Origin: Pantoea stewartii subsp. stewartii
GTDB lineage: Bacteria; Pseudomonadota; Gammaproteobacteria; Enterobacterales; Enterobacteriaceae
DNA length: 64,000 nucleotides
Reading direction: 5' to 3'
Assembly: GCF_008801695.1 (NCBI RefSeq)
Contig: NZ_VZPF01000014.1
Coordinates: 1-64,000, forward strand
This document shows, one piece after another, positions 1 to 10,012 of this stretch. Made by a program: the position numbers and the translations under genes. Position 1 is the first letter of the stretch. Every line of letters begins with the position of its first letter. The notes beneath the pieces were generated by a model, which was not told where the DNA came from, did no database searches, and saw nothing but the letters and a program-made list of their open reading frames with translations.

Positions 1-23
1 GCCATGATCAAACTCTTCAATTT
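1..23 (-). rRNA. rrs: 16S rRNA gene, 5' end only (cut by window edge)
   Basis: The reverse complement of the first 23 bases is the conserved 5' terminus of enterobacterial 16S rRNA (AAATTGAAGAGTTTGATCAT followed by GGC). The rest of the gene lies before the window. The promoters and boxA found upstream on the same strand confirm that this is the start of a complete rrn operon. Its position next to gmhB matches rrnH of E. coli. Confidence 0.95.
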
Positions 24-226
24 AAAGTTTGATTTGCTGCAACCAGTGCAGCGATGCTCAAGGAAAACGTCGTAATGAATTTCAATACGTGTTCACTTTT
101 AAGACTTGATATTTTTTTGCGTCCGGAGACGCGGATATCAATCCTGCGAGTGCCCACACAGATTGTCTGATAAATTGTTAAAGAGCAGTGCAACCAGCGG
201 GTTAACCGTCTGTTGCGAGGTGGCGT
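24..226 (-). other. rrn operon leader RNA with boxA antitermination site
   Basis: This stretch lies between the P2 core promoter and the 16S 5' end. Read on the minus strand it contains TGCTCTTTAACA at 187..176, the boxA element that recruits the NusB/NusE antitermination complex. It is followed by the conserved leader block of E. coli rrn operons (from about 175 to 145). The remainder should form one arm of the RNase III processing stem around 16S. An 82-codon plus-strand reading frame across it (106-354) is not a gene. Confidence 0.85.
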
Positions 227-254
227 ATATTACGCTTTCCTCCTTCAGAGTCAA
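227..254 (-). promoter_or_regulatory. rrn P2 core promoter
   Basis: On the minus strand the -35 is TTGACT (254..249) and the -10 is TAATAT (232..227), with 16 bp between them. This is the same spacing as E. coli rrn P2. It lies about 100 bp downstream of P1, the usual tandem arrangement. Confidence 0.85.
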
Positions 255-347
255 CCTCTTTTTCAGAAGTTTTTCTCCGGCGGCTCAGTTGCCTGCCCCT
301 CTCAACACCGCATTCCGTAAGCCGTTGTGCCGTGTCGATGGAGGCGC

Positions 348-420
348 ATTATAGGGAAGCTTTCGCAGAGCGCAAGTGCAAATTTAAACTTTTTTGCTGT
401 TCGTCTGAAATTTGCACAAA
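348..420 (-). promoter_or_regulatory. rrn P1 promoter with A/T-rich UP element
   Basis: The minus strand carries TATAAT (353..348) followed by the GC-rich discriminator GCGCCTCC typical of stringently and growth-rate controlled rrn P1 promoters. The -35 is TTGCGC (375..370) at 16-bp spacing. Upstream (376-420) the sequence is rich in A and T runs, as expected for an UP element bound by the RNA polymerase alpha C-terminal domain. The UP element begins only about 10 bp from the stop codon of gmhB, so gmhB transcription probably runs into this promoter region. Confidence 0.85.
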
Positions 421-429
421 AGCGCTGTT

Positions 430-990
430 TTAACCCTTTTTAATACGGGAAGGGAGCGCCGCAAGACTCTCTATTACCCAGTCAGCCAATGCCTCGCCTT
501 CCGGCGTAACCGGCTTACCACTGCGCACTAACACTTTCTTACCGACACCGGCGGCCTGGGCGGCCTGCATATCTTCCAGCTTATCCCCTACCATATAAGA
601 CGCAGCCATATCAATATGCAGCTCTTCTTGCGCGGCCAGCAGCATGCCGGGTTGCGGTTTACGGCAGTCGCACTGCTGGCGATACGCTTCTACCGTTGCA
701 TCCGGGTGATGTGGACAGAAATAGATCCCATCAAGGTCGACATCGCGATCGGCCAGCGACCAGTCCATCCACTCGGTAAGCTGCATAAACTGATCTTCAC
801 TAAACATGCCACGTGCGATGCCAGACTGGTTTGTCACGACAACCAGCGCAAAGCCCATCTTTTTGAGTTGCTGCAACGCTTCAATTACACCATCGATAAA
901 CTGAAAATGATCGATTTCGTGGACATAGCCGTGATCAACATTGAGGGTGCCATCGCGATCGAGAAAAATGGCCGGGACTTTATTCGCCAC
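430..990 (-). CDS. gmhB: D-glycero-beta-D-manno-heptose-1,7-bisphosphate 7-phosphatase
   Basis: GmhB removes the 7-phosphate of heptose bisphosphate in the cytoplasmic route to ADP-heptose for the LPS inner core. The 186-residue protein is a HAD-family phosphatase: the DxDGT motif holds nucleophile D11 and acid D13, TNQSG is at 53-57, and GDKLED at 135-140 supplies the Mg-binding aspartates. A zinc-loop signature typical of GmhB is present (C92, H94, C107, C109). The start is GTG at 990..988, preceded by AGGAG seven bases upstream. It is divergent from metN and lies immediately upstream of the rrn P1 promoter, as in E. coli beside rrnH. Confidence 0.95.
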   Translation of the reverse strand: MANKVPAIFLDRDGTLNVDHGYVHEIDHFQFIDGVIEALQQLKKMGFALVVVTNQSGIARGMFSEDQFMQLTEWMDWSLADRDVDLDGIYFCPHHPDATVEAYRQQCDCRKPQPGMLLAAQEELHIDMAASYMVGDKLEDMQAAQAAGVGKKVLVRSGKPVTPEGEALADWVIESLAALPSRIKKG

Positions 991-1079
991 GTAGAAACTC
1001 CTGCTATAAAAATTGCCGCTCAGTATCGCACGATTGTCATAAAAGGGAGAATGCCCGTTTACATGACTTCGATTGATTT

Positions 1080-1111
1080 AGACGTCTGGATGCCTTAACA
1101 TCCATCCAGCT
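1080..1111 (+). promoter_or_regulatory. MetJ operator (met box) upstream of metNIQ
   Basis: A perfect 8-bp consensus met box, AGACGTCT, lies at 1080-1087. Adjacent 8-bp registers match less well: 1088-1095 at 5 of 8, 1096-1103 and 1104-1111 at 4 of 8. MetJ binds two or more tandem boxes cooperatively with S-adenosylmethionine as corepressor. The site is about 90 bp upstream of metN, as in E. coli. I could not fix the -10 and -35 elements with confidence. Confidence 0.8.
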
Positions 1112-1178
1112 TATGCATGCTGTCCTTTATGGCAGCACACCAGACCACGGATAATGCAAGACGGCAATAAATAACGTA

Positions 1179-2210
1179 ATGATTATATTAGAAAATATAA
1201 CCAAAGTGTTCCAGCAAGGTTCGCGAACGATAAAGGCGTTATCTAACGTCAGCCTGCATGTCCCGGCCGGACAGATCTATGGCGTCATCGGCGCATCCGG
1301 TGCCGGAAAAAGTACGCTGATTCGTTGCGTGAATCTGCTCGAACGCCCTTCCTCAGGCCGCGTGTTGGTTGATGGCGCGGATTTAACGGCGCTGAGCGAA
1401 CGACAGCTGACGCAGGCCCGCCGCCAGATTGGTATGATTTTTCAGCACTTCAACCTGATGAACTCCCGCACCGTCGCCGGCAATGTTGCGCTGCCATTAG
1501 AGTTGGGTAGCCTTTCTCGTGATGAAATTAAAAAGCGCGTCTCAGAGCTCCTAGAGCTGGTCGGCCTGGCGGATAAGCACGATGCCTGGCCTGCCAATCT
1601 CTCCGGCGGGCAAAAACAGCGTGTTGCCATTGCCCGCGCTCTGGCCAGTAACCCGAAAGTTCTGCTGTGCGATGAAGCCACCAGCGCATTAGATCCAGCG
1701 ACCACGCGCTCAATTCTGGAATTACTGAAAGATATTAACCGCCGTCTGGGCCTGACTATTTTGTTAATTACCCATGAGATGGATGTGGTGAAACGCATCT
1801 GCGATCAGGTTGCGGTCATCAGCCAGGGTGAGCTGATCGAGAAAGACAGCGTAAGTGAAGTCTTCTCGCACCCCAAAACCCCGCTGGCGCAACAGTTCAT
1901 CCAGTCAACCCTGCATCTGGATATTCCAGACGACTACCAGCAGCGCCTGTCGCCCGAAGCGGGCCCTGACAGCATGCCATTACTGCGTATGGAATTTACC
2001 GGCCAGTCCGTCGATGCTCCATTGCTGTCTGAAGCAGCGCGGCGTTTCAATATCAATAACAACATTATCAGTGCGCAGATGGATTACGCCGGCGGTGTGA
2101 AGTTTGGCATCATGCTGGCGGAAATTCACGGTAGCGAAAGCGATACACAAGCCGCCATTCAGTGGCTGCAGGAACATCATGTCAAAGTCGAGGTATTAGG
2201 TTATGTCTGA
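1179..2210 (+). CDS. metN: D,L-methionine ABC transporter, ATP-binding subunit
   Basis: MetN powers methionine import by the MetNIQ complex on the inner face of the cytoplasmic membrane. The ABC domain shows Walker [10 protein letters not shown] (38-46), the signature LSGGQ (141-145), Walker B ending in D165-E166 and the switch histidine H199. The C-terminal part (about 265-343) is the NIL/ACT-like domain that binds methionine and inhibits transport. At 343 residues it is the normal length. It is the first gene of metNIQ, sits behind a MetJ operator, and its last 8 bp overlap metI, pointing to translational coupling. Confidence 0.96.
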   Translation: MIILENITKVFQQGSRTIKALSNVSLHVPAGQIYGVIGASGAGKSTLIRCVNLLERPSSGRVLVDGADLTALSERQLTQARRQIGMIFQHFNLMNSRTVAGNVALPLELGSLSRDEIKKRVSELLELVGLADKHDAWPANLSGGQKQRVAIARALASNPKVLLCDEATSALDPATTRSILELLKDINRRLGLTILLITHEMDVVKRICDQVAVISQGELIEKDSVSEVFSHPKTPLAQQFIQSTLHLDIPDDYQQRLSPEAGPDSMPLLRMEFTGQSVDAPLLSEAARRFNINNNIISAQMDYAGGVKFGIMLAEIHGSESDTQAAIQWLQEHHVKVEVLGYV

Positions 2211-2856
2211 AGCGATGATTGCGCTGCTGGGGCGCGGCGTCTGGGAAACGTTGATGATGACCTTTGTCTCTGGCTTTTTCGGCTTCGTTCTGGGTTTACC
2301 GGTCGGCGTACTGCTGTATGTCACTCGTCCGGGACAGATTCTTGAAAACAAAGGGCTGTACCGTGTGCTGTCAGCCCTGGTTAACATTTTCCGCTCGATC
2401 CCTTTCATTATCCTCCTTGTGTGGATGATTCCGTTTACCCGCGTCATCGTTGGAACCTCTATTGGCTTACAGGCGGCCATCGTGCCTCTGACTGTCGGTG
2501 CGGCACCGTTTATTGCCCGCATGGTTGAAAATGCCCTGCTGGAACTCCCGACCGGGTTAATTGAAGCATCACGCGCGATGGGTGCCACGCCGATGCAAAT
2601 CGTGCGCAAAGTCCTGCTGCCTGAAGCCCTGCCCGGTCTTGTTAACGCGGCCACCATTACGTTGATTACCCTGGTAGGTTACTCGGCGATGGGCGGCGCA
2701 GTAGGCGCGGGCGGCCTCGGACAAATTGGCTACCAGTATGGTTATATCGGATATAACGCGACGGTGATGAATACGGTATTAGTGTTATTAGTCGTTTTGG
2801 TGTATCTCATACAATTCTGTGGCGACCGCATCGTGCGTGCTGTGTCCCATAAATAA
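2203..2856 (+). CDS. metI: D,L-methionine ABC transporter, permease subunit
   Basis: MetI forms, as a dimer, the membrane channel for methionine uptake. The 217-residue protein has about five hydrophobic segments. Its cytoplasmic EAA coupling loop, which docks on MetN, runs from about 121 to 149 and contains [10 protein letters not shown]. Its ATG lies inside the end of metN (8-bp overlap) and metQ follows after 29 bp, so the three genes form one operon. Confidence 0.96.
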   Translation: MSEAMIALLGRGVWETLMMTFVSGFFGFVLGLPVGVLLYVTRPGQILENKGLYRVLSALVNIFRSIPFIILLVWMIPFTRVIVGTSIGLQAAIVPLTVGAAPFIARMVENALLELPTGLIEASRAMGATPMQIVRKVLLPEALPGLVNAATITLITLVGYSAMGGAVGAGGLGQIGYQYGYIGYNATVMNTVLVLLVVLVYLIQFCGDRIVRAVSHK

Positions 2857-2885
2857 GCAAGCAATATCACTATTAAGGAAAGGAT

Positions 2886-3701
2886 ATGTCTTTCAAATTT
2901 AAAAACATTGCCGCTGTGGGTGCATTAATTGGCGCGATTGCGCTGGCAGGATGCGATCAAAAAGCCAAAGATCCCAACCATATCAAAGTGGGCGTGATCG
3001 TCGGCGCTGAACAGCAGGTTGCCGAAGCGGCGGCCAAAGTGGCGAAAGATAAGTACGGTCTGGATGTTGAGCTGGTGACCTTTAATGACTATGTGCTGCC
3101 GAACGAAGCACTGAGCAAAGGCGATATCGATGTGAATGCGTTCCAGCACAAACCGTATCTGGATCAACAGATCAAAGATCGCGGTTACAAGCTGGTTTCT
3201 GTAGGTAACTCTTTTGTTTATCCGATTGCGGGCTATTCGAAAAAAATCAAATCGCTGGATCAACTGCAGGATGGCGCACAGGTTGCCATTCCTAACGATC
3301 CAACCAACCTGGGCCGTTCGCTGCTGCTGCTGCAGAAAGTGGGCCTGATCAAGCTGAAAGACGGTGTGGGCCTGCTGCCAACCTCGCTGGATATCGTTGA
3401 GAATCCAAAACACCTGAAGATTGTTGAGCTGGAGGCGCCACAGCTGCCACGTTCACTGGACGATCAGCAAATCGCCCTAGCCGTGATCAACACCACTTAC
3501 GCCAGCCAGATTGGCCTGACGCCGGCGAAAGATGGCATCTTTGTGGAAGATAAAGACTCCCCTTACGTGAACCTGATTGTGGCGCGTGAAGACAACAGAG
3601 ACGCGGAAAATGTGAAGAAATTCGTGCAGGCTTATCAGTCTGACGAAGTGGCTGACGCGGCCAATAAAGTGTTTAACGGTGGTGCCGTTAAAGGCTGGTA
3701 A
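2886..3701 (+). CDS. metQ: Methionine-binding lipoprotein
   Basis: MetQ is the periplasmic substrate-binding component of the MetNIQ importer, anchored to the inner membrane by a lipid. The signal peptide ends in the lipobox LAGC, with C23 as the lipidated residue. The rest is the NlpA/MetQ family fold, with the conserved FNDYVLPNEAL and VNAFQHKPYL stretches near the ligand pocket. The ribosome-binding site AAGGAAAGG is just upstream of the ATG. At 271 residues it has the E. coli length. It is the last gene of the operon and is followed by an intrinsic terminator. Confidence 0.96.
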   Translation: MSFKFKNIAAVGALIGAIALAGCDQKAKDPNHIKVGVIVGAEQQVAEAAAKVAKDKYGLDVELVTFNDYVLPNEALSKGDIDVNAFQHKPYLDQQIKDRGYKLVSVGNSFVYPIAGYSKKIKSLDQLQDGAQVAIPNDPTNLGRSLLLLQKVGLIKLKDGVGLLPTSLDIVENPKHLKIVELEAPQLPRSLDDQQIALAVINTTYASQIGLTPAKDGIFVEDKDSPYVNLIVAREDNRDAENVKKFVQAYQSDEVADAANKVFNGGAVKGW

Positions 3702-3723
3702 GGTCGTCTGATCTCTTCCCTCA

Positions 3724-3748
3724 GGGCGGCTTTTAGCCGCCCTTTCTG
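3724..3748 (+). terminator. Intrinsic terminator of metNIQ
   Basis: A 7-bp stem GGGCGGC/GCCGCCC (3724-3730 with 3736-3742) closes a five-base loop and is followed by TTTCTGTT. It lies 22 bp after the metQ stop. Confidence 0.8.
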
Positions 3749-3827
3749 TTATTGCCATTTGCTGACTTGTTATTTATCCGTGTCCTTGTTTCAATAACGC
3801 CACTTTTTGACACTTGAGGATGTTGCT

Positions 3828-4226
3828 ATGCGTTTTTTACCGCTCTGCTTGTTAGCATTGATGCTGACAGGGTGTGTTCGGGAGTATCACCCAATAAGCA
3901 GCGCACCTTCTCATCCGCAGCAATCCAGCGAACCGACACGTAAGCCAACGTATCGTCCCGCCCCCGTTAAGGTGTACACCGATGCTGCCGATCTGGTGAG
4001 CAAGCCCTTCCGCGATCTGGGTGAAGTCTCCGCAGAAGATTGCCAGATGAGCAATCAGAGTTCACCGCCCAACATCGCTACCGCGCGTAAACGTATGCAG
4101 ATTAAAGCCGCACAGATGAAAGCTAATGCGGTACTGCTTCACAAATGTGAAATCGTGAGCAGCACCCCGGGCTGCTACCGTCAGGCTGTCTGCCAGGGTT
4201 CGGCGCTGAAAGTCACTAGTCAATGA
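3828..4226 (+). CDS. rcsF: Outer-membrane lipoprotein RcsF, Rcs phosphorelay sensor
   Basis: RcsF senses outer-membrane and peptidoglycan stress and activates the Rcs phosphorelay, partly through contact with BamA and IgaA. The signal peptide ends in LTGC with lipidated C16. A proline-rich linker (about 20-47) follows, then the folded domain with four cysteines (C72, C107, C116, C122) that form the two disulfides known in E. coli. I chose the ATG at 3828, preceded by GAGGA, which gives 132 residues like the E. coli protein. An in-frame ATG at 3807 would put extra residues before the signal peptide. Its stop overlaps the trmO start (ATGA). Confidence 0.93.
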   Translation: MRFLPLCLLALMLTGCVREYHPISSAPSHPQQSSEPTRKPTYRPAPVKVYTDAADLVSKPFRDLGEVSAEDCQMSNQSSPPNIATARKRMQIKAAQMKANAVLLHKCEIVSSTPGCYRQAVCQGSALKVTSQ

Positions 4227-4927
4227 GTGATTTTGCCTTTGCGCAGATCGGCGTAATCCGTTCGCCGTGGAAAGAGAAGTTCGCTGTCCCGCGTCAGCCT
4301 GGTCTGGTTCAGGACGGCGGCGGCGAACTGCATCTTTTGCCGCCTTATAATCAGGCAGAGGCCGTGCGCGGCCTGGAAGACTTCAGCCATCTCTGGGTGC
4401 TGTTTGTTTTTCATCAGACCCTGGAAGGCGGCTGGCGTCCGACCGTTCGCCCGCCCCGCCTGGGCGGTAACGTGCGCATGGGCGTTTTTGCTACGCGATC
4501 GACCTTTCGCCCTAATCCGATTGGGATGTCGCTGATTGAGCTCAAAGGCATCCGCTGCGCGAAGCAACAGGTCATTCTGGAGCTGGGCAGTCTGGATCTG
4601 GTGGACGGCACGCCGGTGGTCGATATCAAGCCCTATCTGCCCTTCGCCGAAGCCCTGCCTGAGGCGAGAGCGGGTTTTGCGCAGTCCGCGCCGGAAAGCA
4701 GCATGCCTGTGCGGTTTTCGCCGCTGGCCGGGCAGCAGTTGCAGCAGTATGCGCGCTATCCCTATCTTGCCCGCTTTATCCGTGAGGTTCTTGCGCAGGA
4801 TCCGCGCCCCGCTTACCGCAAAGGTGAGGAAAAGGATCGCATTTATGCCGCCTCGCTGCTTGAGTTTACTGTGCGCTGGCGCGTTGATCACGCAGGCACA
4901 GAAGTCGTGGCCATCGATCCGCGTTAA
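4223..4927 (+). CDS. trmO: tRNA (N6-threonylcarbamoyladenosine(37)-N6)-methyltransferase
   Basis: TrmO (formerly YaeB/TsaA) uses S-adenosylmethionine to methylate t6A37 of certain threonine tRNAs, giving m6t6A. The 234-residue protein carries the family hallmark GVFATRSTFRPNPIG at 87-101 in the beta-barrel SAM-binding domain. The length matches E. coli (235). Its ATG overlaps the rcsF stop by four bases, so translation is probably coupled. proS follows after about 90 bp. Confidence 0.94.
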   Translation: MSDFAFAQIGVIRSPWKEKFAVPRQPGLVQDGGGELHLLPPYNQAEAVRGLEDFSHLWVLFVFHQTLEGGWRPTVRPPRLGGNVRMGVFATRSTFRPNPIGMSLIELKGIRCAKQQVILELGSLDLVDGTPVVDIKPYLPFAEALPEARAGFAQSAPESSMPVRFSPLAGQQLQQYARYPYLARFIREVLAQDPRPAYRKGEEKDRIYAASLLEFTVRWRVDHAGTEVVAIDPR

Positions 4928-5016
4928 AACCCGCTTTTTAGCCGGTGATCTCACTGGTACACTAGCCGCCAGCCTATTTTTGTCCGTGAATTTCCGATCA
5001 ACTGGAATTGTAATCA

Positions 5017-6735
<1,719 letters not shown>

Positions 6736-6745
6736 GCCTGCCATA

Positions 6746-6771
6746 ACGCCCCTTCATGGGGCGTTTTTTTT
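6746..6771 (+). terminator. Terminator between proS and arfB
   Basis: Stem ACGCCCC/GGGGCGT (6746-6752 with 6758-6764), a five-base loop, then a run of T from 6764 to 6771. It serves proS. The opposite strand lacks a U run, so it is less convincing for arfB. Confidence 0.9.
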
Positions 6772-6826
6772 AACGCATGGTCGACTCCGTTCTCCTGACG
6801 ACCACAGGTAATTCTCTGGCCACGTC

Positions 6827-7237
6827 TTACAGCACTTTACCGCGCAATGCTTTGGTCTGGCTGCGCCGTGATTTCCCTTCCAGCCTGCGCGCTTTCGACG
6901 CGCGTGTCGGTCGTGTTGAGCGCCGGACTTTCTCTACCTTCGTGAGCTCCTGAATCAAATTCACCAGCCGTTGCAGCGCCGCTTCGCGGTTCATCTCCTG
7001 GCTGCGGTATTCCTGCGCCTTGATGATAATCGTCCCGTCGCCGGTAATTAAATGATGGCTGGCACTGAGCAACCGCTCTTTATAAAACGGCGGCAGGGAA
7101 GACGCGGCGATATCAAAACGCAGATGAATAGCGGTGCTGGTTTTGTTGACGTGCTGGCCCCCTGCCCCCTGCGCCCGAATGGCCGTCAGTTCAATTTCAT
7201 TGTCTGGCAGCTCGACATTCCGTGACAGCGCAATCAT
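6827..7237 (-). CDS. arfB: Alternative ribosome-rescue factor ArfB
   Basis: ArfB (YaeJ) is a codon-independent peptidyl-tRNA hydrolase that frees ribosomes stalled on broken mRNA. The N-terminal domain carries the release-factor GGQ motif at 26-28. The C-terminal tail (about 100-136) is very rich in Arg and Lys and enters the empty mRNA channel. The length (136) is close to the 140 of E. coli. In E. coli it follows yaeQ and precedes nlpE. Both are missing here, so arfB stands alone, convergent with proS and divergent from yaeP. Confidence 0.94.
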   Translation of the reverse strand: MIALSRNVELPDNEIELTAIRAQGAGGQHVNKTSTAIHLRFDIAASSLPPFYKERLLSASHHLITGDGTIIIKAQEYRSQEMNREAALQRLVNLIQELTKVEKVRRSTRPTRASKARRLEGKSRRSQTKALRGKVL

Positions 7238-7454
7238 CGTCCACCCGCCTTTGTCCGGTTCCCGTTTTTTCGCTCTGACCTGTTCATCAACTTAACCTTT
7301 CGTGCTTTATCCTGAAACGTCTGATACGGCGTAGTCCGCTACTTTAGCAGTGATTTGCTCGCTGTTCCTGCTTTCGCCTAGCTGATTTTCTTGAAATGCC
7401 TGTGATATAGTCGCAAATCAACCAGAGTATTTATGCTCTGCTGAGGAGGTGCCC

Positions 7455-7655
7455 GTGCAAAAATATTGTGAGTTAGTTCGCCAAAAATATGCCGAAATTG
7501 GCAGCGGAGATCTGGGCTATATTTCCGATGCCATCGGCTGCGCGCTTAACGCGCTTGATGCTATTGCCGCGAATGCTGCGCTAAACTCTTCTCTCAGGGA
7601 ACAGGCGGCTTATGCCGCCGCAAACTTATTGGTGAGCGACTATGTTGATGAATGA
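7455..7655 (+). CDS. yaeP: YaeP family protein (UPF0253)
   Basis: This small acidic cytoplasmic protein of 66 residues has no known function. It matches E. coli YaeP along its whole length ([13 protein letters not shown] at the start, [12 protein letters not shown] at the end). The start is GTG at 7455, behind GAGGAGG (7443-7449). An upstream in-frame GTG at 7449 lies inside the ribosome-binding site and is rejected. It overlaps rof by 8 bp. Confidence 0.88.
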   Translation: MQKYCELVRQKYAEIGSGDLGYISDAIGCALNALDAIAANAALNSSLREQAAYAAANLLVSDYVDE

Positions 7656-7902
7656 AGCTTATAAACCCATCAATTGCGATGACTACGATAATCTGGAACT
7701 CGCCTGCCAAAAAAACTGGATGCTGTCGCTGGCGTTAAAAGATGGCGAGCAGCTAAAGGCAAAGGCCAGGGACATCCTTTCACGTAAAAACGTGGAGTAT
7801 CTGGCCATTGAACTGTCCGGTGAAACGCGCGAGTTACGTCTCGATCATATTGCCAGTTTTAGCCATCCTGAACTCGGCACCGTCGTGGTCAGCGAAGAGT
7901 AA
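7648..7902 (+). CDS. rof: Rho-binding antiterminator Rof
   Basis: Rof (YaeO) binds the Rho hexamer near its primary RNA site and inhibits Rho-dependent termination. The 84-residue protein matches the family closely, with the N-terminal [14 protein letters not shown] stretch and the RELRLD and [13 protein letters not shown] segments of its Sm-like fold. I placed the start at ATG 7648, as in E. coli. An ATG two codons upstream (7642) is also possible and lies closer to the GGTGAG element. It is co-transcribed and overlapping with yaeP. Confidence 0.93.
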   Translation: MNEAYKPINCDDYDNLELACQKNWMLSLALKDGEQLKAKARDILSRKNVEYLAIELSGETRELRLDHIASFSHPELGTVVVSEE

Positions 7903-7915
7903 TTCACTTCCCGTC

Positions 7916-7936
7916 GGGCGGGATGCATTCCCGCCC
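7916..7936. terminator. Hairpin between convergent rof and cytochrome c genes
   Basis: Perfect 8-bp stem GGGCGGGA/TCCCGCCC (7916-7923 with 7929-7936) with a five-base loop, in the 40-bp convergent gap. Neither side has a clear U run, so its termination strength is uncertain. Confidence 0.5.
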
Positions 7937-7942
7937 ATCTCA

Positions 7943-8251
7943 TCAGGGCTTTAACGAACTGTAGTACGCCGCTAAATCTGTTATCTCCTCATCGCTGAGC
8001 CCCGCAACAAACGCTTTCATCACCTCTGCCTGACCACCGTTGCGCTCTCCCTTCTTATAGGCCTGTAGCGCGTGCGCGAGATAAGCGGCGTTTTGGCCCG
8101 CCAGGCTGGGATAAAGGGGAACCGTCGCAATGCCTTTCGGACCATGGCACGCCGTACAGGCCGCCGAACGCTGTTCGCCCGCGTGAATATCGCCTGCGGC
8201 ACAGGCCGGAAACAACGTAAAAAACGTTAATGCCACTATCCATTGTTTCAA
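7943..8251 (-). CDS. Periplasmic class I monohaem cytochrome c
   Basis: The 102-residue precursor has a Sec signal peptide (about 1-19) and one haem-binding motif CTACH (C32, C35, H36). Downstream M78, in a GGQAEVM context, is the likely sixth haem ligand. The C-terminal LSDEEITDLAAYYSSL helix is typical of the cytochrome c553/c4-like group. It should carry one electron in the periplasm; its partners are unknown. The start is TTG at 8251..8249, overlapping the tilS stop by four bases (TTGA). AGGAG lies seven bases upstream, and no other plausible start exists. E. coli has no gene here. Confidence 0.88.
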   Translation of the reverse strand: MKQWIVALTFFTLFPACAAGDIHAGEQRSAACTACHGPKGIATVPLYPSLAGQNAAYLAHALQAYKKGERNGGQAEVMKAFVAGLSDEEITDLAAYYSSLKP

Positions 8252-9555
8252 AACGATACTCCTGTAGGTTTGTGCCAGTGAATCTGCCAGCCCTGTGCCT
8301 CCCCTGCTGCGCCTTCACGGGTCACGAACAGGCCGGGCGCGCAAATAAGCGTTTGATTGTAATAAATGAGCGGAATACGTTCCCGCTGCCATGACGGGAT
8401 ATTCAACCCCTGCCAGATTTTCTTCATCTCGCGCCCGCCCGCGCGATCCACAATATGCACGTACCCTGTCGCGTGAAAACGCACAAATACCTGTTCCTCC
8501 GGCGTCGGTCGTCGTAGTGAAGGCATTGTATAATCGGGCTGAAGCGTGCCGATATGCTGCGGCAGGGGCAATGTCTGGTTGAGATTCTTCCAGGCGATTT
8601 CGCAGTCGCGTAACGAGTCTCTGATCGGCAAAATATAAAGCCGCTGGCGATAACGGCGAATTTCGCTGTGGCCTAACCGTAGCCGTGGCTGGGCATCTTC
8701 ACGACTCAGCATCACTTCCTGACGAATGCGGCGCAACGCATCGCGCGAGGGCATTTGCGCGCCCTGTCCGGCCAGCCAGCGACGCAGCAAAGCATTACTG
8801 CGCACTTCACTCATCGTCAGTAACGCGGAGAAACACAGGCTACCGTCCGGCTGAATCAGCGCAGCAAGTTGTTCCGCCAGCAACTCATCCAGCAGTTGCT
8901 CCTGCTCAGCACAGAGTGCCGCACTGCGCGCCGTCGCACTGGCGAAATGAGGCCAGCGTGCCACGACGGCCGGTAAGAGTTGCTGACGAAGAAAATTGCG
9001 GTCGTAACGCACATCCTGATTGCTCTCATCTTCAACCCATTGCAGCTGATGCGTTTGGGCATACAGCTCTAATGACTGCCGGGAACAGCTTAACAGCGGG
9101 CGAAGCAGAGGGTTTTTACCCAGAGAGCCCGCCACCGGCATGGCCGCCAGACCGGCCGGGCCACTGCCGCGTTTCAGGGCCAGCAGGACGGTTTCACACT
9201 GGTCGTCCAGGTGCTGTGCGGTAAGGAGTTTCTCATCCGCATGGAGCGCCTGGTGCAATGCCCGATAACGCGCCTGCCGCGCCGCCGCTTCAATGCCATC
9301 GCCCTGATCGGTTACCTGCACGCGCAGGATCTCGCAGGGGATCTGCCATGTTGCGCACAGGGTCTGGCAATGCGCCGCCCAGTGGTCGGCATTAGCACTG
9401 AGGCCATGATGGACATGCAGCGCACGCAACCGCGAGGCCGGATGGTGCTGTTGCCAGTCCCGCAGCTTATGCAGCAGGACGGTAGAATCCAGGCCACCGC
9501 TAAACGCCACTACCAGCGCGTCGTTTTCATTCAGCAGTGCGTCAAAATCAGACAT
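8248..9555 (-). CDS. tilS: tRNA(Ile)-lysidine synthetase
   Basis: TilS attaches lysine to C34 of the minor tRNA-Ile (CAU), converting its decoding from AUG to AUA. The N-terminal N-type ATP pyrophosphatase domain carries the PP-loop SGGLDS at 19-24. The middle and C-terminal parts are the TilS substrate-binding domains (435 residues, E. coli 432). It follows the glyoxalase-fold gene by 47 bp and overlaps the cytochrome c gene, so it likely sits in an ldcC-yaeR-tilS-cytochrome transcription unit. Confidence 0.95.
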   Translation of the reverse strand: MSDFDALLNENDALVVAFSGGLDSTVLLHKLRDWQQHHPASRLRALHVHHGLSANADHWAAHCQTLCATWQIPCEILRVQVTDQGDGIEAAARQARYRALHQALHADEKLLTAQHLDDQCETVLLALKRGSGPAGLAAMPVAGSLGKNPLLRPLLSCSRQSLELYAQTHQLQWVEDESNQDVRYDRNFLRQQLLPAVVARWPHFASATARSAALCAEQEQLLDELLAEQLAALIQPDGSLCFSALLTMSEVRSNALLRRWLAGQGAQMPSRDALRRIRQEVMLSREDAQPRLRLGHSEIRRYRQRLYILPIRDSLRDCEIAWKNLNQTLPLPQHIGTLQPDYTMPSLRRPTPEEQVFVRFHATGYVHIVDRAGGREMKKIWQGLNIPSWQRERIPLIYYNQTLICAPGLFVTREGAAGEAQGWQIHWHKPTGVSF

Positions 9556-9602
9556 GATAATTCCATAACTCAGGCAGTGGGACGAGCCATAAAGCCGCCA
9601 GT

Positions 9603-9992
9603 TTACGCCTGATACAATTCAAGCGGCAAACCATCCGGGTCAGCAAAAAAGGTACAGGGTTTCCCGGTAAGCGCGTCAATGCGAATGGGTTCGCATGTCA
9701 CGCCCTGCGTGTCCAGATAGCGCACCGCGGCTTCCACGTCCGGCACGCCGAAAGCCAGATGGCGAAGGCCACAGGCTTCCGGCTGACTGACCCGGGCGGG
9801 CGGGTGTGGAAAGGAAAACAGCTCAATGGTGTACTGACCGTTTAACGCCAGATCGCCTTTCCACGAATCGCGCGCTTCGCGGTAGTGCTCACTTTGCAGT
9901 TCAAATCCCAGTATGTCGCAGTAAAAGGCTTTACTGCGATGATAATCTGACGCAATGATGGCGATATGGTGAATGTGCGTTAGCTGTAGCAT
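9603..9992 (-). CDS. yaeR: YaeR, VOC/glyoxalase-fold metalloprotein
   Basis: The protein belongs to the vicinal-oxygen-chelate superfamily (lactoylglutathione-lyase-like); its substrate is unknown. The 129 residues match E. coli YaeR closely. Likely metal ligands are a histidine in IHHIAII (H8 or H9), E57 (ELFSF), H78 (RHLAF) and E125 (PLELY). I chose ATG 9992, preceded by GGGAG, because it gives the family start. An in-frame ATG at 10016 overlaps the ldcC stop and would add eight residues. It lies between ldcC and tilS as in E. coli. Confidence 0.9.
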   Translation of the reverse strand: MLQLTHIHHIAIIASDYHRSKAFYCDILGFELQSEHYREARDSWKGDLALNGQYTIELFSFPHPPARVSQPEACGLRHLAFGVPDVEAAVRYLDTQGVTCEPIRIDALTGKPCTFFADPDGLPLELYQA

Positions 9993-10012
9993 GTTTGCTC
10001 CCTGTTGGTCCT

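Noticed and set aside
106-354. 82-codon open frame in the rrn upstream region
   Set aside because: It spans the rrn P2 and P1 promoters and boxA on the opposite strand; this is regulatory DNA, not coding.
616-1098. 160-codon plus-strand open frame over gmhB and the metN leader
   Set aside because: Antisense to gmhB and runs through the MetJ operator.
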